Positions 25,992 through 35,021 of a DNA stretch of 64,000 nucleotides are shown in pieces. The translations under genes were made by a program, and so were the position numbers. The stretch covers positions 2,108,001 through 2,172,000 of the forward strand of contig OZ251458.1 in NCBI GenBank assembly GCA_965242535.1. The letters run 5' to 3'. Numbering within the stretch: position 1 is the first letter of the stretch; each line of letters begins with the position of its first letter. A model generated the notes under the pieces. It did not search any database. It was not told the origin of the DNA and saw only the letters and a program-made list of their open reading frames with translations. The DNA is from VXRD01 sp965242535. Lineage in GTDB: Bacteria > Latescibacterota > UBA2968.

Positions 25992-28085
25992 ATGGCGAAA
26001 CGATACGATTTGAAACGCACCCGAAACATCGGGATTATGGCGCATATCGACGCGGGCAAAACGACCACGACCGAGCGCATGCTCTACTACACGGGCATTT
26101 TGCACCGAATGGGCGAGGTTCACGATGGCGCGGCCACGATGGATTGGATGGCGCAAGAGCGCGAACGCGGTATTACCATTACATCGGCGGCGACGACGTG
26201 TTTTTGGGATGACCACCGCATCAATATCATCGACACGCCCGGGCACGTGGATTTTACCGCCGAGGTCGAGCGGTCATTGCGGGTTTTGGATGGCGCCGTG
26301 GGTTTGTTTTGCGCGGTTGGAGGCGTCGAGCCCCAGTCCGAAACGGTTTGGCGTCAGGCCGATAAATACGCCGTGCCGCGGATCGCATTTGTCAACAAGA
26401 TGGATCGCACAGGAGCCGATTTTGATCGCGTGGTCGGAATGATGCGCGAAAGGCTAGCGTCCAACTTCGTTCCGGTTCAGTTGCCGGTTGGGTCTGGTGA
26501 GATGTTCACGGGGCTGATCGATTTGATCAAGATGAAATTCGTGACCTACGAAGACGATTCTTTGGGCACCATGTTCGTGGAAGATCGCATTCCCAACGAT
26601 TTGGAAGAACGCGCTTACGAAGGCCGCGAGCAGTTGTTGGAGGCGGTTTCCGATTTTGACGATACGCTGATGGAAAAATTTCTCGAAGGCGAAGCGATCA
26701 GCGAACGCGAGATCAAAGCGGCATTGCGCCAAGCCGTGATCAACGGTGTTGCCGTGCCCGTGCTTTGCGGGTCCGCGTTCAAAAACAAGGGCGTGCAACG
26801 GTTGTTAGACGCCATTGTCTCGTTTTTGCCCTCGCCTTTCGACGTGCCCGAAATCGTGGGCTACGATCCGAAAAATGTCGATGTTCGCATCGGTCGCCCG
26901 GTTTCCGACAAAGTGCCTTTTTCAGCACTGGCTTTCAAGGTGACGACAGACCCTTATGTCGGACGGTTGACTTACTTCCGCGTGTATTCCGGTCAACTAA
27001 ATACCGGGTCTTATGTCCTCAATGCCAACAAGGGCAAACGCGAACGCATCGGTCGCGTGTTGCAGATGCACGCGAATAAGCGCGAACAGATCGATGCGGT
27101 GTTCGCAGGCGATATCGCCGCGGTTGTCGGGCTGAAAGACACGGCGACCGGCGAGACCCTGTGCGATGAAAAAGATCCGGTGATATTGGAATCGATGGAA
27201 TTTGCCAAGCCGGTGATTTCCGTCGCGATCGAACCCAAGACCAAGGTCGATCAGGATCAACTCGGCGTGGCGCTAGGCAAGTTGGCCGAGGAAGACCCGA
27301 CCTTTCACTTGGCCGTCGATCCAGATACCGGGCAGACCATTATCTCGGGGATGGGCGAATTGCACTTGGAGATCATCGTGGATCGCCTCAAACGCGAATT
27401 TCGGGTCGAGGCCAATGTGGGCAGGCCGCAGGTGACGTACAAAGAGGCCATCCGCAACGCGGTGCAAAGTATCCACGGGCGTTTTGTGCGGCAAAGCGGG
27501 GGGCGCGGTCAATACGGGCATGTGGTCATCAACGTGGAACCCGGCGAGCCTGGATCGGGCCTCGTTTTTGAGAACAAAATTACCGGCGGCGCGATTCCCA
27601 TCGAATACATCCCGGCGGTGCGAGCGGGCATTCGGGAGGCCATGACCGGTGGGATTTTGGCCGGCTATCCCATAGACGACGTCAAAGTCGAGTTGTTCGA
27701 CGGGTCTCATCACGAGGTCGATTCTTCTGAAATCGCTTTCAAAATTGCGGGATCCATGGCTTTTCAAGAAGCTGCCAGACGGGCGAAAGCGTATTTGATG
27801 GAACCGATTTTTGACGTGGAGGTCGTCGTGCCCGAAGATTATATGGGCGAGGTCATCGGCGATCTGAATGCGCGTCGCGGCAATATCGTGGGCATGGTCA
27901 ACCGCCCAGACGCACAGGTCATTACGGCCACTGTGCCGCTGAGTGAAATGTTTGGTTATGCCACCAAGTTGCGGTCGCTCACGCAGGGCCGCGCGATTTA
28001 TTCGATGGAATTTTCCAAATTTGAGGAAATGCCAAAGCACATCGCAGAGGAAATTCTGTCTTCGGTCAATGTGTTTGCAGCTTAA
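25992..28085 (+). CDS. fusA: Elongation factor G
   Basis: 697 residues. G1 AHIDAGKTTTTERML, switch region ERERGITITSAATT, G3 DTPGHVDF, G4 NKMDRTGADF, and the C-terminal domains IV-V (RQSGGRGQYGHV, EVVVPEDYMGEVIGDL). It drives ribosome translocation with GTP. A single fusA is seen here. Start ATG 25992 lies 6 bp after rpsG. Confidence 0.99.
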   Translation: MAKRYDLKRTRNIGIMAHIDAGKTTTTERMLYYTGILHRMGEVHDGAATMDWMAQERERGITITSAATTCFWDDHRINIIDTPGHVDFTAEVERSLRVLDGAVGLFCAVGGVEPQSETVWRQADKYAVPRIAFVNKMDRTGADFDRVVGMMRERLASNFVPVQLPVGSGEMFTGLIDLIKMKFVTYEDDSLGTMFVEDRIPNDLEERAYEGREQLLEAVSDFDDTLMEKFLEGEAISEREIKAALRQAVINGVAVPVLCGSAFKNKGVQRLLDAIVSFLPSPFDVPEIVGYDPKNVDVRIGRPVSDKVPFSALAFKVTTDPYVGRLTYFRVYSGQLNTGSYVLNANKGKRERIGRVLQMHANKREQIDAVFAGDIAAVVGLKDTATGETLCDEKDPVILESMEFAKPVISVAIEPKTKVDQDQLGVALGKLAEEDPTFHLAVDPDTGQTIISGMGELHLEIIVDRLKREFRVEANVGRPQVTYKEAIRNAVQSIHGRFVRQSGGRGQYGHVVINVEPGEPGSGLVFENKITGGAIPIEYIPAVRAGIREAMTGGILAGYPIDDVKVELFDGSHHEVDSSEIAFKIAGSMAFQEAARRAKAYLMEPIFDVEVVVPEDYMGEVIGDLNARRGNIVGMVNRPDAQVITATVPLSEMFGYATKLRSLTQGRAIYSMEFSKFEEMPKHIAEEILSSVNVFAA

Positions 28086-28086
28086 A

Positions 28087-28106
28087 CGAACGCTTTATTC
28101 CGTTCG
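28087..28106 (+). other. Small hairpin between fusA and tuf
   Basis: CGAACG/CGTTCG stem around CTTTATTC, followed by a pyrimidine-rich run before the AGGAGGA ribosome site of tuf. It may act in mRNA processing. There is no long T run, so it is a weak terminator at most. Confidence 0.35.
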
Positions 28107-28126
28107 GTCTTTCTTAGGAGGAGAAC

Positions 28127-29320
28127 ATGGCGAAGGAGAAGTTTGAACGGGACAAACCCCACATCAATATCGGCACCATTGGGCATGTGGATCACGGCAA
28201 AACCACGCTGACAGCGGCCATTACCAAAACGCTGGCCGCCAAGGGGCTCGCCGATTACATGCCCTTCGACGACATTGACAAAGCACCCGAGGAAAAAGAG
28301 CGCGGGATCACGATCAACACGGCGCATGTGGAGTACCAGACGGAAAACCGTCACTACGCCCATGTGGATTGTCCCGGGCATGCGGACTATGTGAAAAACA
28401 TGATCACGGGGGCCGCGCAGATGGATGGCGCGATTCTCGTCGTGAGTGCCGCAGATGGCCCCATGATCCAAACCCGTGAGCACATCCTGCTTTCGCGTCA
28501 GGTCAATGTGCCTTCTATCGTGGTGTTTATGAACAAGGTCGATATGGTCGATGACGAGGAATTGCTCGAATTGGTCGATCTCGAAGTCCGCGAGTTGTTG
28601 GATCAATACGAGTTCCCCGGCGATGATGTGCCCGTGATTCAGGGGTCCGCGCTCAAGGCGTTGGAAGCCGACGATCCGGATTCCGCAGCTTGCGCCTGTA
28701 TTTGGGAGTTGCTAGAGGCGGTGGATGAGAATATCCCGGAGCCTGTCCGCGAGGTCGATAAAGATTTTTTGATGCCGGTCGAGGATGTCTTCACGATCAC
28801 CGGGCGCGGCACAGTGGGCACGGGCCGCATCGAACGCGGCCTGATCGAGGTCGGCGAGGAAGTCGAAATCGTGGGCATCCGCGAGAGCCGCAAGACCACG
28901 GTTACCGGCGTGGAAATGTTCCGCAAGTTGCTCGACGAGGGCCAGGCAGGCGACAATGTCGGGTTGTTGTTGCGCGGCGTGGATAAAAACGAGATCGAGC
29001 GCGGCATGGTGATTGCCAAGCCGGGGTCCGTGACGCCCCACAAGAAATTTGCCGGCGAAGTTTATGTGTTGACCGAGAAAGAGGGCGGGCGCAGCAAACC
29101 CTTCTTTACCGGCTATCAACCGCAGTTCTATTTCCGCACAACCGATGTAACTGGCAAAGTGCAGTTGCCCGAAGGCGTGGAAATGGTGATGCCCGGCGAC
29201 AATGTGACCATGAATGTGGAGTTGCTGACGCCCATCGCAATGGAAACCGAGTTGCGCTTTGCCGTGCGGGAAGGCGGCCGCACCATTGGTTCGGGCGTGA
29301 TTACGGAAATCGTTGAGTGA
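28127..29320 (+). CDS. tuf: Elongation factor Tu
   Basis: 397 residues. G1 GHVDHGKTTLTAAI, effector EKERGITINTAHVEY, G3 DCPGHADYVKNMITGAAQMDGA (in part), G4 NKVDM and G5 GSALKAL. Domain 2/3 motifs GRGTVGTGRIERG and GYQPQFYFRTTDVTG. It delivers aminoacyl-tRNA to the ribosome. A strong AGGAGGAG site precedes the ATG. No tuf gene lies in the tRNA-secE interval, where a second copy is often found. Confidence 0.99.
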   Translation: MAKEKFERDKPHINIGTIGHVDHGKTTLTAAITKTLAAKGLADYMPFDDIDKAPEEKERGITINTAHVEYQTENRHYAHVDCPGHADYVKNMITGAAQMDGAILVVSAADGPMIQTREHILLSRQVNVPSIVVFMNKVDMVDDEELLELVDLEVRELLDQYEFPGDDVPVIQGSALKALEADDPDSAACACIWELLEAVDENIPEPVREVDKDFLMPVEDVFTITGRGTVGTGRIERGLIEVGEEVEIVGIRESRKTTVTGVEMFRKLLDEGQAGDNVGLLLRGVDKNEIERGMVIAKPGSVTPHKKFAGEVYVLTEKEGGRSKPFFTGYQPQFYFRTTDVTGKVQLPEGVEMVMPGDNVTMNVELLTPIAMETELRFAVREGGRTIGSGVITEIVE

Positions 29321-29340
29321 GAATCGCGGAGAGATGCCTC

Positions 29341-29649
29341 GTGCCTGCTCAGAAAATCAGAATTAGACTGAAAGCATACGATCACCACGCATTGGATCGC
29401 TCTGCTGAGGAAATCGTTCGCACGGCAAAACGGACTGGGGCACTGATTTCCGGCCCCATTCCGTTGCCGACGAGGCGCTCGCTCTACACGGTGTTGCGGT
29501 CGCCGCACGTCAATAAAAAGTCGCGAGAGCAGTTCGAGATGCGCGTCCACAAACGCCTGATCGACATTCACAATTCAACGCCCCAAACGGTGGATGCCCT
29601 GATGAAGTTGGATCTGCCCGCGGGTATCGACATCGAAATTAAGGTGTAA
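29341..29649 (+). CDS. rpsJ: 30S ribosomal protein S10
   Basis: 102 residues from GTG 29341 (reads VPAQKIRIRLKAYDHHALD) with GGAGAG upstream. The longer in-frame reading overlaps the tuf stop. The conserved GPIPLPTRRSLYTVLRSPHVNKKSREQFE region is seen in part (GPIPLPTR, SPHVNKKSREQFE). First gene of the S10 block, with the stop only 2 bp before rplC. Confidence 0.97.
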   Translation: MPAQKIRIRLKAYDHHALDRSAEEIVRTAKRTGALISGPIPLPTRRSLYTVLRSPHVNKKSREQFEMRVHKRLIDIHNSTPQTVDALMKLDLPAGIDIEIKV

Positions 29650-29651
29650 TC

Positions 29652-30275
29652 GTGCTCGGATTGATCGGAAAAAAAATCGGTATGACGCAGGCGTTTGACG
29701 AGGCGGAACTGCTGGTGCCCGTCACGGTGCTCGAAGTGCTTCCATGTCCCATCGCGCAGGTCAAAGACCGGGATTCGGATGGCTATACGGCATTGCGGGT
29801 CGCGTACCACAAGACGCGGACGAATCGGATCAACCGCGCAGAGCAGGGCGTTTTCAAAAAGGCCGGCATTGCTCCCCATCGGGGCCTTGCGGAATTTCGC
29901 GTGGCTGACGTCTCGAAATATTCTACGGGTGAGGCACTCGATGTCGGCATGTTTGAAGCCGGCGAGGTCGTGGATGTGACGGGGCGATCCAAAGGTCGCG
30001 GGTTCCAAGGCGGTGTCAAACGCCATGGCTTCAAGGGCGGGCCCAAAACACATGGACAATCAGACCGGCATCGCGCGCCGGGTTCGATAGGTCAAAGCTC
30101 GACGCCTTCGCGCGTGTTTAAGGGCATGCGGATGGCCGGGCACATGGGAGATCGGCGGGTCACGGTTCGCGGTTTGCGGGTCGTGCGCGTGGATACCACG
30201 CAAAATTTGTTGCTCGTAAAAGGCGCTGTGCCGGGCAACAAAGGGTCGTTCGTGGTTATTGAGAAGCGCGATTGA
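29652..30275 (+). CDS. rplC: 50S ribosomal protein L3
   Basis: 207 residues from a GTG start (LGLIGKKIGMTQAF follows). The L3 signature around GFQGGVKRHGFKGGPKTHGQSDRHR (pieces RGFQGGVKRH and THGQSDRHR) reaches toward the peptidyl-transferase centre. It is an early assembly protein. Confidence 0.98.
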   Translation: MLGLIGKKIGMTQAFDEAELLVPVTVLEVLPCPIAQVKDRDSDGYTALRVAYHKTRTNRINRAEQGVFKKAGIAPHRGLAEFRVADVSKYSTGEALDVGMFEAGEVVDVTGRSKGRGFQGGVKRHGFKGGPKTHGQSDRHRAPGSIGQSSTPSRVFKGMRMAGHMGDRRVTVRGLRVVRVDTTQNLLLVKGAVPGNKGSFVVIEKRD

Positions 30276-30292
30276 TCGTAAGGAACGCGATT

Positions 30293-30925
30293 ATGGCATC
30301 TCTTGGGATTTGCAATCTCGAAGGCGAAGAAGTCGGATCGATTGACTTGCCCGAAACCGTTTTTGGCATCGCGCCATCTGCGGACGCGATTTACTACGCG
30401 GTCAAAGCGCATTTGACCAATCAGCGGCAGGGCAATGCCTCTACGAAAACCCGTGCGGAAGTCCATCGGACAAAGCGCAAAATGTATCGCCAGAAGGGGA
30501 CCGGGCGCGCTCGCAAGGGAACGGCAGGATCGCCCATTTTGATCGGCGGCGGGGTGGCGCACGGGCCGAGGCCGAAAAATTTTCGGGAGCGCGTGCCCAA
30601 AAAAGTCAAAAGGCTGGCGATGCGCTCGGCATTTTCGCAAAAGGCCATCGACAACGCCATCTCGGTTTTAGAAGATTTTGAACTCGAAACCCCGAAGACA
30701 AAACAGATGGCAGACATGGCACGCATGCTCGACATTCAGGGACAAAAGGCATTGCTCTTGACGGATGGCGTCTCCGAAAACACGGTCAAATCCTGTCGCA
30801 ATATCCCCATGCTTTCCGTGTTGCCGGTGTCGCAAGTTTCGACTTATGACCTGATCCACGCAGACGCGCTCGTTCTCACGCGCAACGCGGTTTCTCGCAT
30901 TCGATCCCTGTGGGGTGCCTCGTGA
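30293..30925 (+). CDS. rplD: 50S ribosomal protein L4
   Basis: 210 residues from ATG 30293 (MASLGICNLEGEEVGSIDL) after AAGGA. The exit-tunnel loop KMYRQKGTGRARKGTAGSPILIGGGVAHGP (pieces QKGTGRARKG and GGGVAHGP) is conserved. L4 lines the exit tunnel and in some bacteria represses the S10 operon. It overlaps rplW by 4 nt. Confidence 0.97.
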   Translation: MASLGICNLEGEEVGSIDLPETVFGIAPSADAIYYAVKAHLTNQRQGNASTKTRAEVHRTKRKMYRQKGTGRARKGTAGSPILIGGGVAHGPRPKNFRERVPKKVKRLAMRSAFSQKAIDNAISVLEDFELETPKTKQMADMARMLDIQGQKALLLTDGVSENTVKSCRNIPMLSVLPVSQVSTYDLIHADALVLTRNAVSRIRSLWGAS

Positions 30926-31209
30926 AAAATTCGATGCAGATCATTCGGCGCCCCGTCATTACAGAGCGGGCTTCCAATTTGCAGGAAACGCAGAACAAGT
31001 ACGTGTTTGAGGTTCACGCCCGCGCAAACAAGGTCGATATTCAGCGTGCAGTCGAGGCCCTGTTCGATGTCGATGTCGCCAAGGTCAATACGAGCACCGT
31101 ACGCGGCAAGGTCAAGCGGCTCGGCCGGTTTCAGGGTAAGCGTTCCAACTGGAAAAAGGCCGTCGTCACCCTTGCCGATGGACACAGCATCGACTTCTTT
31201 GAAGGATGA
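30922..31209 (+). CDS. rplW: 50S ribosomal protein L23
   Basis: 95 residues if translation starts at GTG 30922, which overlaps the rplD stop (GTGA). ATG 30934 is an alternative. Conserved IIRRPVITERASNLQETQNKYVFEVH, in short IIRRPVITE and NKYVFEV. L23 sits at the tunnel exit, a docking point for nascent-chain factors. Confidence 0.96.
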   Translation: MKNSMQIIRRPVITERASNLQETQNKYVFEVHARANKVDIQRAVEALFDVDVAKVNTSTVRGKVKRLGRFQGKRSNWKKAVVTLADGHSIDFFEG

Positions 31210-31213
31210 TCCC

Positions 31214-32038
31214 ATGCCCGTCAAAAAATTTCGCCCACTCACGCCTTCGCTGCGGTTTAAGACCGTCTCTTCTTTTGACGAGATTACGAAGAAAACTCCC
31301 GAGAAATCCCTGATTGAACCCAACAAAAAATCCGGGGGGCGCAACAATCGGGGGCGCATTACGAGTCGGCGGCGCGGCGGCGGGCATCGGCGCAACTATC
31401 GGCGCATCGATTTCAAACGCGACAAAGTGGGCGTGCCCGCAATTGTACACGGCATTGAATACGACCCCAACCGGTCTGCGCGCATCGCGCTCTTGCACTA
31501 TGTCGATGGCGAAAAACGCTATATCCTCGCGCCGATTGGATTGACTGTCGGCGACGAGGTCACATCAGGCCCCGATGCAGAGATTCGCCCGGGCAACGCG
31601 CTTCCCTTGTCGAATATTCCCTTGGGCAACAATGTTCACAATGTCGAACTCAAACCCGGAAAAGGCGGGCAACTGGGTCGGTCCGCGGGGGCTGAAATTC
31701 AAGTGATGGCGAAAGAGGGCAATTTGGCGACCCTTCGCTTGCCCTCTGGCGAGCGTCGATTGGTTCCGGTATCGTGTTATGCGACCATTGGGCAGGTTGG
31801 AAATTTGGAGCACGAGAATGTCGTCGTTGGAAAAGCCGGGCGGAGTCGCTGGTTGGGCAAACGCCCAAAAGTGCGCGGCGTCGCGATGAACCCCATCGAT
31901 CACCCACACGGCGGCGGCGAAGGCAGGGCCTCGGGCGGCGGGCATCCGGTAACGCCGTGGGGACAACCCACCAAAGGGTACAAAACGCGAAAAAAGAAAA
32001 ACAAATCCGACCGGATGATCATTCAGAGACGCAAGTAA
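31214..32038 (+). CDS. rplB: 50S ribosomal protein L2
   Basis: 274 residues from ATG 31214 (MPVKKFRPLTPSLRF). The upstream open frame overlaps rplW. Contains the catalytic-centre-proximal VRGVAMNPIDHPHGGGEGR region with the conserved His. Followed by the basic C-terminal GYKTRKKKNKSDRMIIQRRK. L2 supports subunit association and peptidyl transfer. Confidence 0.98.
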   Translation: MPVKKFRPLTPSLRFKTVSSFDEITKKTPEKSLIEPNKKSGGRNNRGRITSRRRGGGHRRNYRRIDFKRDKVGVPAIVHGIEYDPNRSARIALLHYVDGEKRYILAPIGLTVGDEVTSGPDAEIRPGNALPLSNIPLGNNVHNVELKPGKGGQLGRSAGAEIQVMAKEGNLATLRLPSGERRLVPVSCYATIGQVGNLEHENVVVGKAGRSRWLGKRPKVRGVAMNPIDHPHGGGEGRASGGGHPVTPWGQPTKGYKTRKKKNKSDRMIIQRRK

Positions 32039-32052
32039 TAGGAGCATTATCT

Positions 32053-32340
32053 ATGGCGCGGTCAATCAAAAAAGGGCCTTTTATCGAGCCGAGTCTCTTA
32101 AAGAAGATCGACCAGATGAATAAGACCGGCAACAAGCGCGTGATTCAGACCTGGGCGCGGCGTTCGACGATCGCGCCGGAGTTCGTGGGCCACACGCTAG
32201 CTGTACACAATGGCAATAAGTTCATCCCGGTTTATATCACCGAGAACATGGTCGGGCACAAGCTCGGTGAATTTGCCCCCACGCGCACGCATCGCGGCAG
32301 CAGGGGCAGATCGACGGAACGCGCCACTTCCCTGAAGTGA
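32053..32340 (+). CDS. rpsS: 30S ribosomal protein S19
   Basis: 95 residues from ATG 32053 after AGGAG. MARSIKKGPFIEPSLLKKI and the GEFAPTRTHRGSRGR segment are characteristic. S19 lies in the 30S head next to S13. Confidence 0.98.
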   Translation: MARSIKKGPFIEPSLLKKIDQMNKTGNKRVIQTWARRSTIAPEFVGHTLAVHNGNKFIPVYITENMVGHKLGEFAPTRTHRGSRGRSTERATSLK

Positions 32341-32361
32341 TATTTGAGATTGGAATTGCAC

Positions 32362-32703
32362 ATGGAAACTCGGGCCGTATTGCGCTATTCGAGAATTTCG
32401 CCGCGCAAGGCGAGGCAGGTGGTCGATCTCGTGCGGGGTAAAGACGTGGAGGAGGCGTTCGACATCCTGCGATTTACCCCCAAAAAGGCCGCGCGCATCG
32501 TGGCGCGCACCTTGCAATCTGCTGTTGCCAATGCGGTCAACCGCGAGGAAACAGATGTCGTGGAAGATGAGCTCTTTGTGAAAGAGGCGTATGTCGATGG
32601 CGGCATCGCGTTGAAGCGGTTGCGTCCGCAACCTCGTGGGGCCGCCGGATTGATTCGCAAGCGGTACAGCCACATCACGCTGGTCGTTTCAGACGAGGCA
32701 TAG
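32362..32703 (+). CDS. rplV: 50S ribosomal protein L22
   Basis: 113 residues from ATG 32362 (METRAVLRYSRISPRKARQVVDLVRG). In-frame TTG codons at 32344-32356 are possible but less likely starts. The extended hairpin LRPQPRGAAGLIRKRYSHI lines the exit tunnel, where changes can give macrolide resistance. No unusual residue was noted. Confidence 0.96.
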   Translation: METRAVLRYSRISPRKARQVVDLVRGKDVEEAFDILRFTPKKAARIVARTLQSAVANAVNREETDVVEDELFVKEAYVDGGIALKRLRPQPRGAAGLIRKRYSHITLVVSDEA

Positions 32704-32712
32704 GAGACTACC

Positions 32713-33357
32713 GTGGGCCAAAAAACGCATCCTATCGGAGTGAGGTTGGGCATTGTCAAGGACTGGCACTCCCGCTGGTTTGCCAATCGCGATTTCGCCA
32801 CCTTGTTGCAGGAAGACCTCATGCTCAGGCGATACATCAACAGCCGGTTGCAGCGGGCGAGCGTGGCGCAAATCGATATCGAGCGCGCGCCCAAGCGGGT
32901 GACCATTTCGATTCACACGGCGCGCCCCGGCATCGTCATTGGCCGAAAAGGGGCAGAGGTCGATAAACTGCGAGACGAGTTGAAGCACCTGACGGGCAAA
33001 GAAATCTACATCAACATCGATGAAATCAAGCGTCCCGAACTCAACGCACAACTCGTCGCCGACAATATTTCTCGGCAACTCGAGCAGCGCGTTTCGTTTC
33101 GCCGCGCGATGAAAAAGGCCGTTGCCTCGGCGATTCGCATGGGCGCAGAGGGGATCAAAGTCGTGTGTGGGGGGCGCCTTGGCGGGGCGGAAATGTCTCG
33201 CGTTGAAAAATCTGAACCCGCGGGCCGAGTGCCGCTCCACACGCTTCGCGCCGATATCGACTATGCCCGATCGACCGCCTATACGACTTCGGGCACTGTG
33301 GGCGTAAAGGTTTGGATCTGCCACGGGGAAAAAATGGGGGCGGACGCCCATCTTTAG
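32713..33357 (+). CDS. rpsC: 30S ribosomal protein S3
   Basis: 214 residues from a GTG start (GQKTHPIGVRLGI follows) with AGGAG upstream. The KH domain GXXG loop is visible in PGIVIGRKGAEVDKLRDEL. C-terminal IDYARSTAYTTSGTVGVKVWI. S3 is part of the mRNA entry helicase. Confidence 0.98.
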   Translation: MGQKTHPIGVRLGIVKDWHSRWFANRDFATLLQEDLMLRRYINSRLQRASVAQIDIERAPKRVTISIHTARPGIVIGRKGAEVDKLRDELKHLTGKEIYINIDEIKRPELNAQLVADNISRQLEQRVSFRRAMKKAVASAIRMGAEGIKVVCGGRLGGAEMSRVEKSEPAGRVPLHTLRADIDYARSTAYTTSGTVGVKVWICHGEKMGADAHL

Positions 33358-33370
33358 AGGAGCGACACTT

Positions 33371-33790
33371 ATGTTAATGCCAAAGCGCGTCAAGTGGCGA
33401 AAACAGCAAAGAGGGCGTCTCAAAGGCACGACCCTTCGGGGGGCGCGCATTTCTTTTGGGGAATACGGGTTGCAGGCCCTCGAACCGGGATGGATCACCA
33501 ACAGGCAAATCGAAGCGGCTCGCGTGGCGATTACGCGCGCCTTGGGCCGCGGCGGCAAAGTTTGGATTCGCGTTTTTCCGGACAAGCCCCTCACGGTAAA
33601 GCCCGCTGAAACCCGCATGGGCAAGGGCAAAGGCAATCCCGAATACTGGGTCGCGGTGATCAAACCCGGGCGCATTATGTTTGAAATTGAAGGGGTGCCG
33701 CGTGCGAGCGCGCAGCGCGCCATCAAATTGGCGAGTCAGAAATTGCCCGTTAAAGTGCGCTTTGTCGAGCGCGGAGGGCACGAGGAATGA
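33371..33790 (+). CDS. rplP: 50S ribosomal protein L16
   Basis: 139 residues beginning MLMPKRVKWRKQQRGR. Contains EPGWITNRQIEAARVAITR and MGKGKGNPEYWVAVIKPG. L16 helps position tRNA in the A site. Its stop overlaps the rpmC start (ATGA). Confidence 0.98.
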   Translation: MLMPKRVKWRKQQRGRLKGTTLRGARISFGEYGLQALEPGWITNRQIEAARVAITRALGRGGKVWIRVFPDKPLTVKPAETRMGKGKGNPEYWVAVIKPGRIMFEIEGVPRASAQRAIKLASQKLPVKVRFVERGGHEE

Positions 33791-33999
33791 AACCGAGTGA
33801 AATGCGAGACCTCACGCCGAATGACGTGCGGGAGAGAATTGGGGAACGAGAAGCGGAACTCATCAATCTCCGCATTCAGTTGGCGACGCGCCAACTCGAT
33901 AATCCCATTGTGTTGCGAGATGCGCGCAGGGAACTCGCCCGGCTCAAGACCGTGTTGCGCGAACACGAGCTCGGCATTCGCACGCTTCCCAATGCGTAA
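33787..33999 (+). CDS. rpmC: 50S ribosomal protein L29
   Basis: 70 residues forming two helices (MKPSEMRDLTPNDVRERI; ELINLRIQLATRQLDNP). The ATG overlaps the rplP stop, so coupling is expected. L29 surrounds the tunnel exit with L23. Confidence 0.96.
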   Translation: MKPSEMRDLTPNDVRERIGEREAELINLRIQLATRQLDNPIVLRDARRELARLKTVLREHELGIRTLPNA

Positions 34000-34017
34000 C
34001 TGTTGAGGAGAATCGGC

Positions 34018-34284
34018 ATGGCACAAGTGCAAACCCGCAGGCGCCGCAAAACCCGAGTCGGGCTGGTGGTCAGCGACAAATCCAACAAGACCATCGTCGT
34101 TGAGGTGAGGCGTCAGGTTCCGCATCCCCTGTATGGAAAAGTTATGCAGAGGCGTTCAAAATTGACGGCGCACGATGAGAACAACGAAGCCCGATCCGGC
34201 GATGAGGTGCTCGTCGCCGAAACCCGGCCTTTGAGCAAGACCAAACGCTGGCGGTTGGTGGAAATTGTCAAAAAAGCGCGTTAA
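34018..34284 (+). CDS. rpsQ: 30S ribosomal protein S17
   Basis: 88 residues from ATG 34018 (MAQVQTRRRRKTRVGLVVSDKSNKT) after TGAGGAG. Conserved TIVVEVRRQVPHPLYGK and ETRPLSKTKRWRLVEI. It binds 16S rRNA early in assembly. Confidence 0.97.
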   Translation: MAQVQTRRRRKTRVGLVVSDKSNKTIVVEVRRQVPHPLYGKVMQRRSKLTAHDENNEARSGDEVLVAETRPLSKTKRWRLVEIVKKAR

Positions 34285-34299
34285 GCGGTTGGAGAGACC

Positions 34300-34668
34300 A
34301 TGGTTCAGGAATATTCGATATTGAATTGCGCCGATAACACGGGTGCGAGAAAGGTGATGTGCTTTCGCATTTTGGGGGGCACCAAACGCAAATACGCCAA
34401 ACTCGGCGATACGGTTGTGGTTTCGGTGAAAGACGCACAGCCAAACAGCGGCGTGAAGCGCGGCGATGTGGCCCGGGCCGTGATCGTTCGCACGAAAAAA
34501 GAAACGCGCCGGGCGGATGGGTCGTACATTCGATTTGACGACAATGCCGCTGTGTTGATCAGCCAGGAAGGCGAACCCCGCGGCACGCGAATTTTTGGGC
34601 CCGTGGCCCGCGAGTTGCGCGAGAGGCGGTTTATGAGGATCGTGTCATTGGCGCCCGAAGTGATCTAA
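34300..34668 (+). CDS. rplN: 50S ribosomal protein L14
   Basis: 122 residues, standard length. MVQEYSILNCADNTGARKVMC and the C-terminal GPVARELRERRFMRIVSLAPEVI match the family. It contacts 16S rRNA at the subunit interface. Confidence 0.98.
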   Translation: MVQEYSILNCADNTGARKVMCFRILGGTKRKYAKLGDTVVVSVKDAQPNSGVKRGDVARAVIVRTKKETRRADGSYIRFDDNAAVLISQEGEPRGTRIFGPVARELRERRFMRIVSLAPEVI

Positions 34669-34690
34669 CGGGAAAGGCGAAGGCATAAAA

Positions 34691-35011
34691 ATGAAAATTC
34701 GCAAGGGCGATCAAGTCGAGGTCATCAGCGGGGTTTATACCGGGCAGCGGGGCCAGGTGTTGCGCGTTTGGAAAAAGACCGACCGCGTGCTGGTCGAAGG
34801 GGTCAACACGGTCATGCGCCATACGCGCCCGAGTCCCAATAACCAACAGGGCGGAATTGTAGAAAAGGAAGCTCCGGTGCATGTGTCGAACCTCATGATC
34901 GTCGATCCGCAAACCGATGAGCCCACTCGGATTCGCATTGAGCGGCTCGAAGACGGGTCGCGCGTGCGGATTGCGAAAAAGAGCGGTGAGCAAATTCCCG
35001 ATGTCGAATGA
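34691..35011 (+). CDS. rplX: 50S ribosomal protein L24
   Basis: 106 residues. N-terminal KOW motif KIRKGDQVEVISGVYTGQRGQVLRV. Then GVNTVMRHTRPSPNNQQGGIVEKEAPVHVSN seen in short as RHTRPSPNNQQGG. An early 50S assembly initiator. Confidence 0.97.
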   Translation: MKIRKGDQVEVISGVYTGQRGQVLRVWKKTDRVLVEGVNTVMRHTRPSPNNQQGGIVEKEAPVHVSNLMIVDPQTDEPTRIRIERLEDGSRVRIAKKSGEQIPDVE

Positions 35012-35021
35012 CGAGGACGAT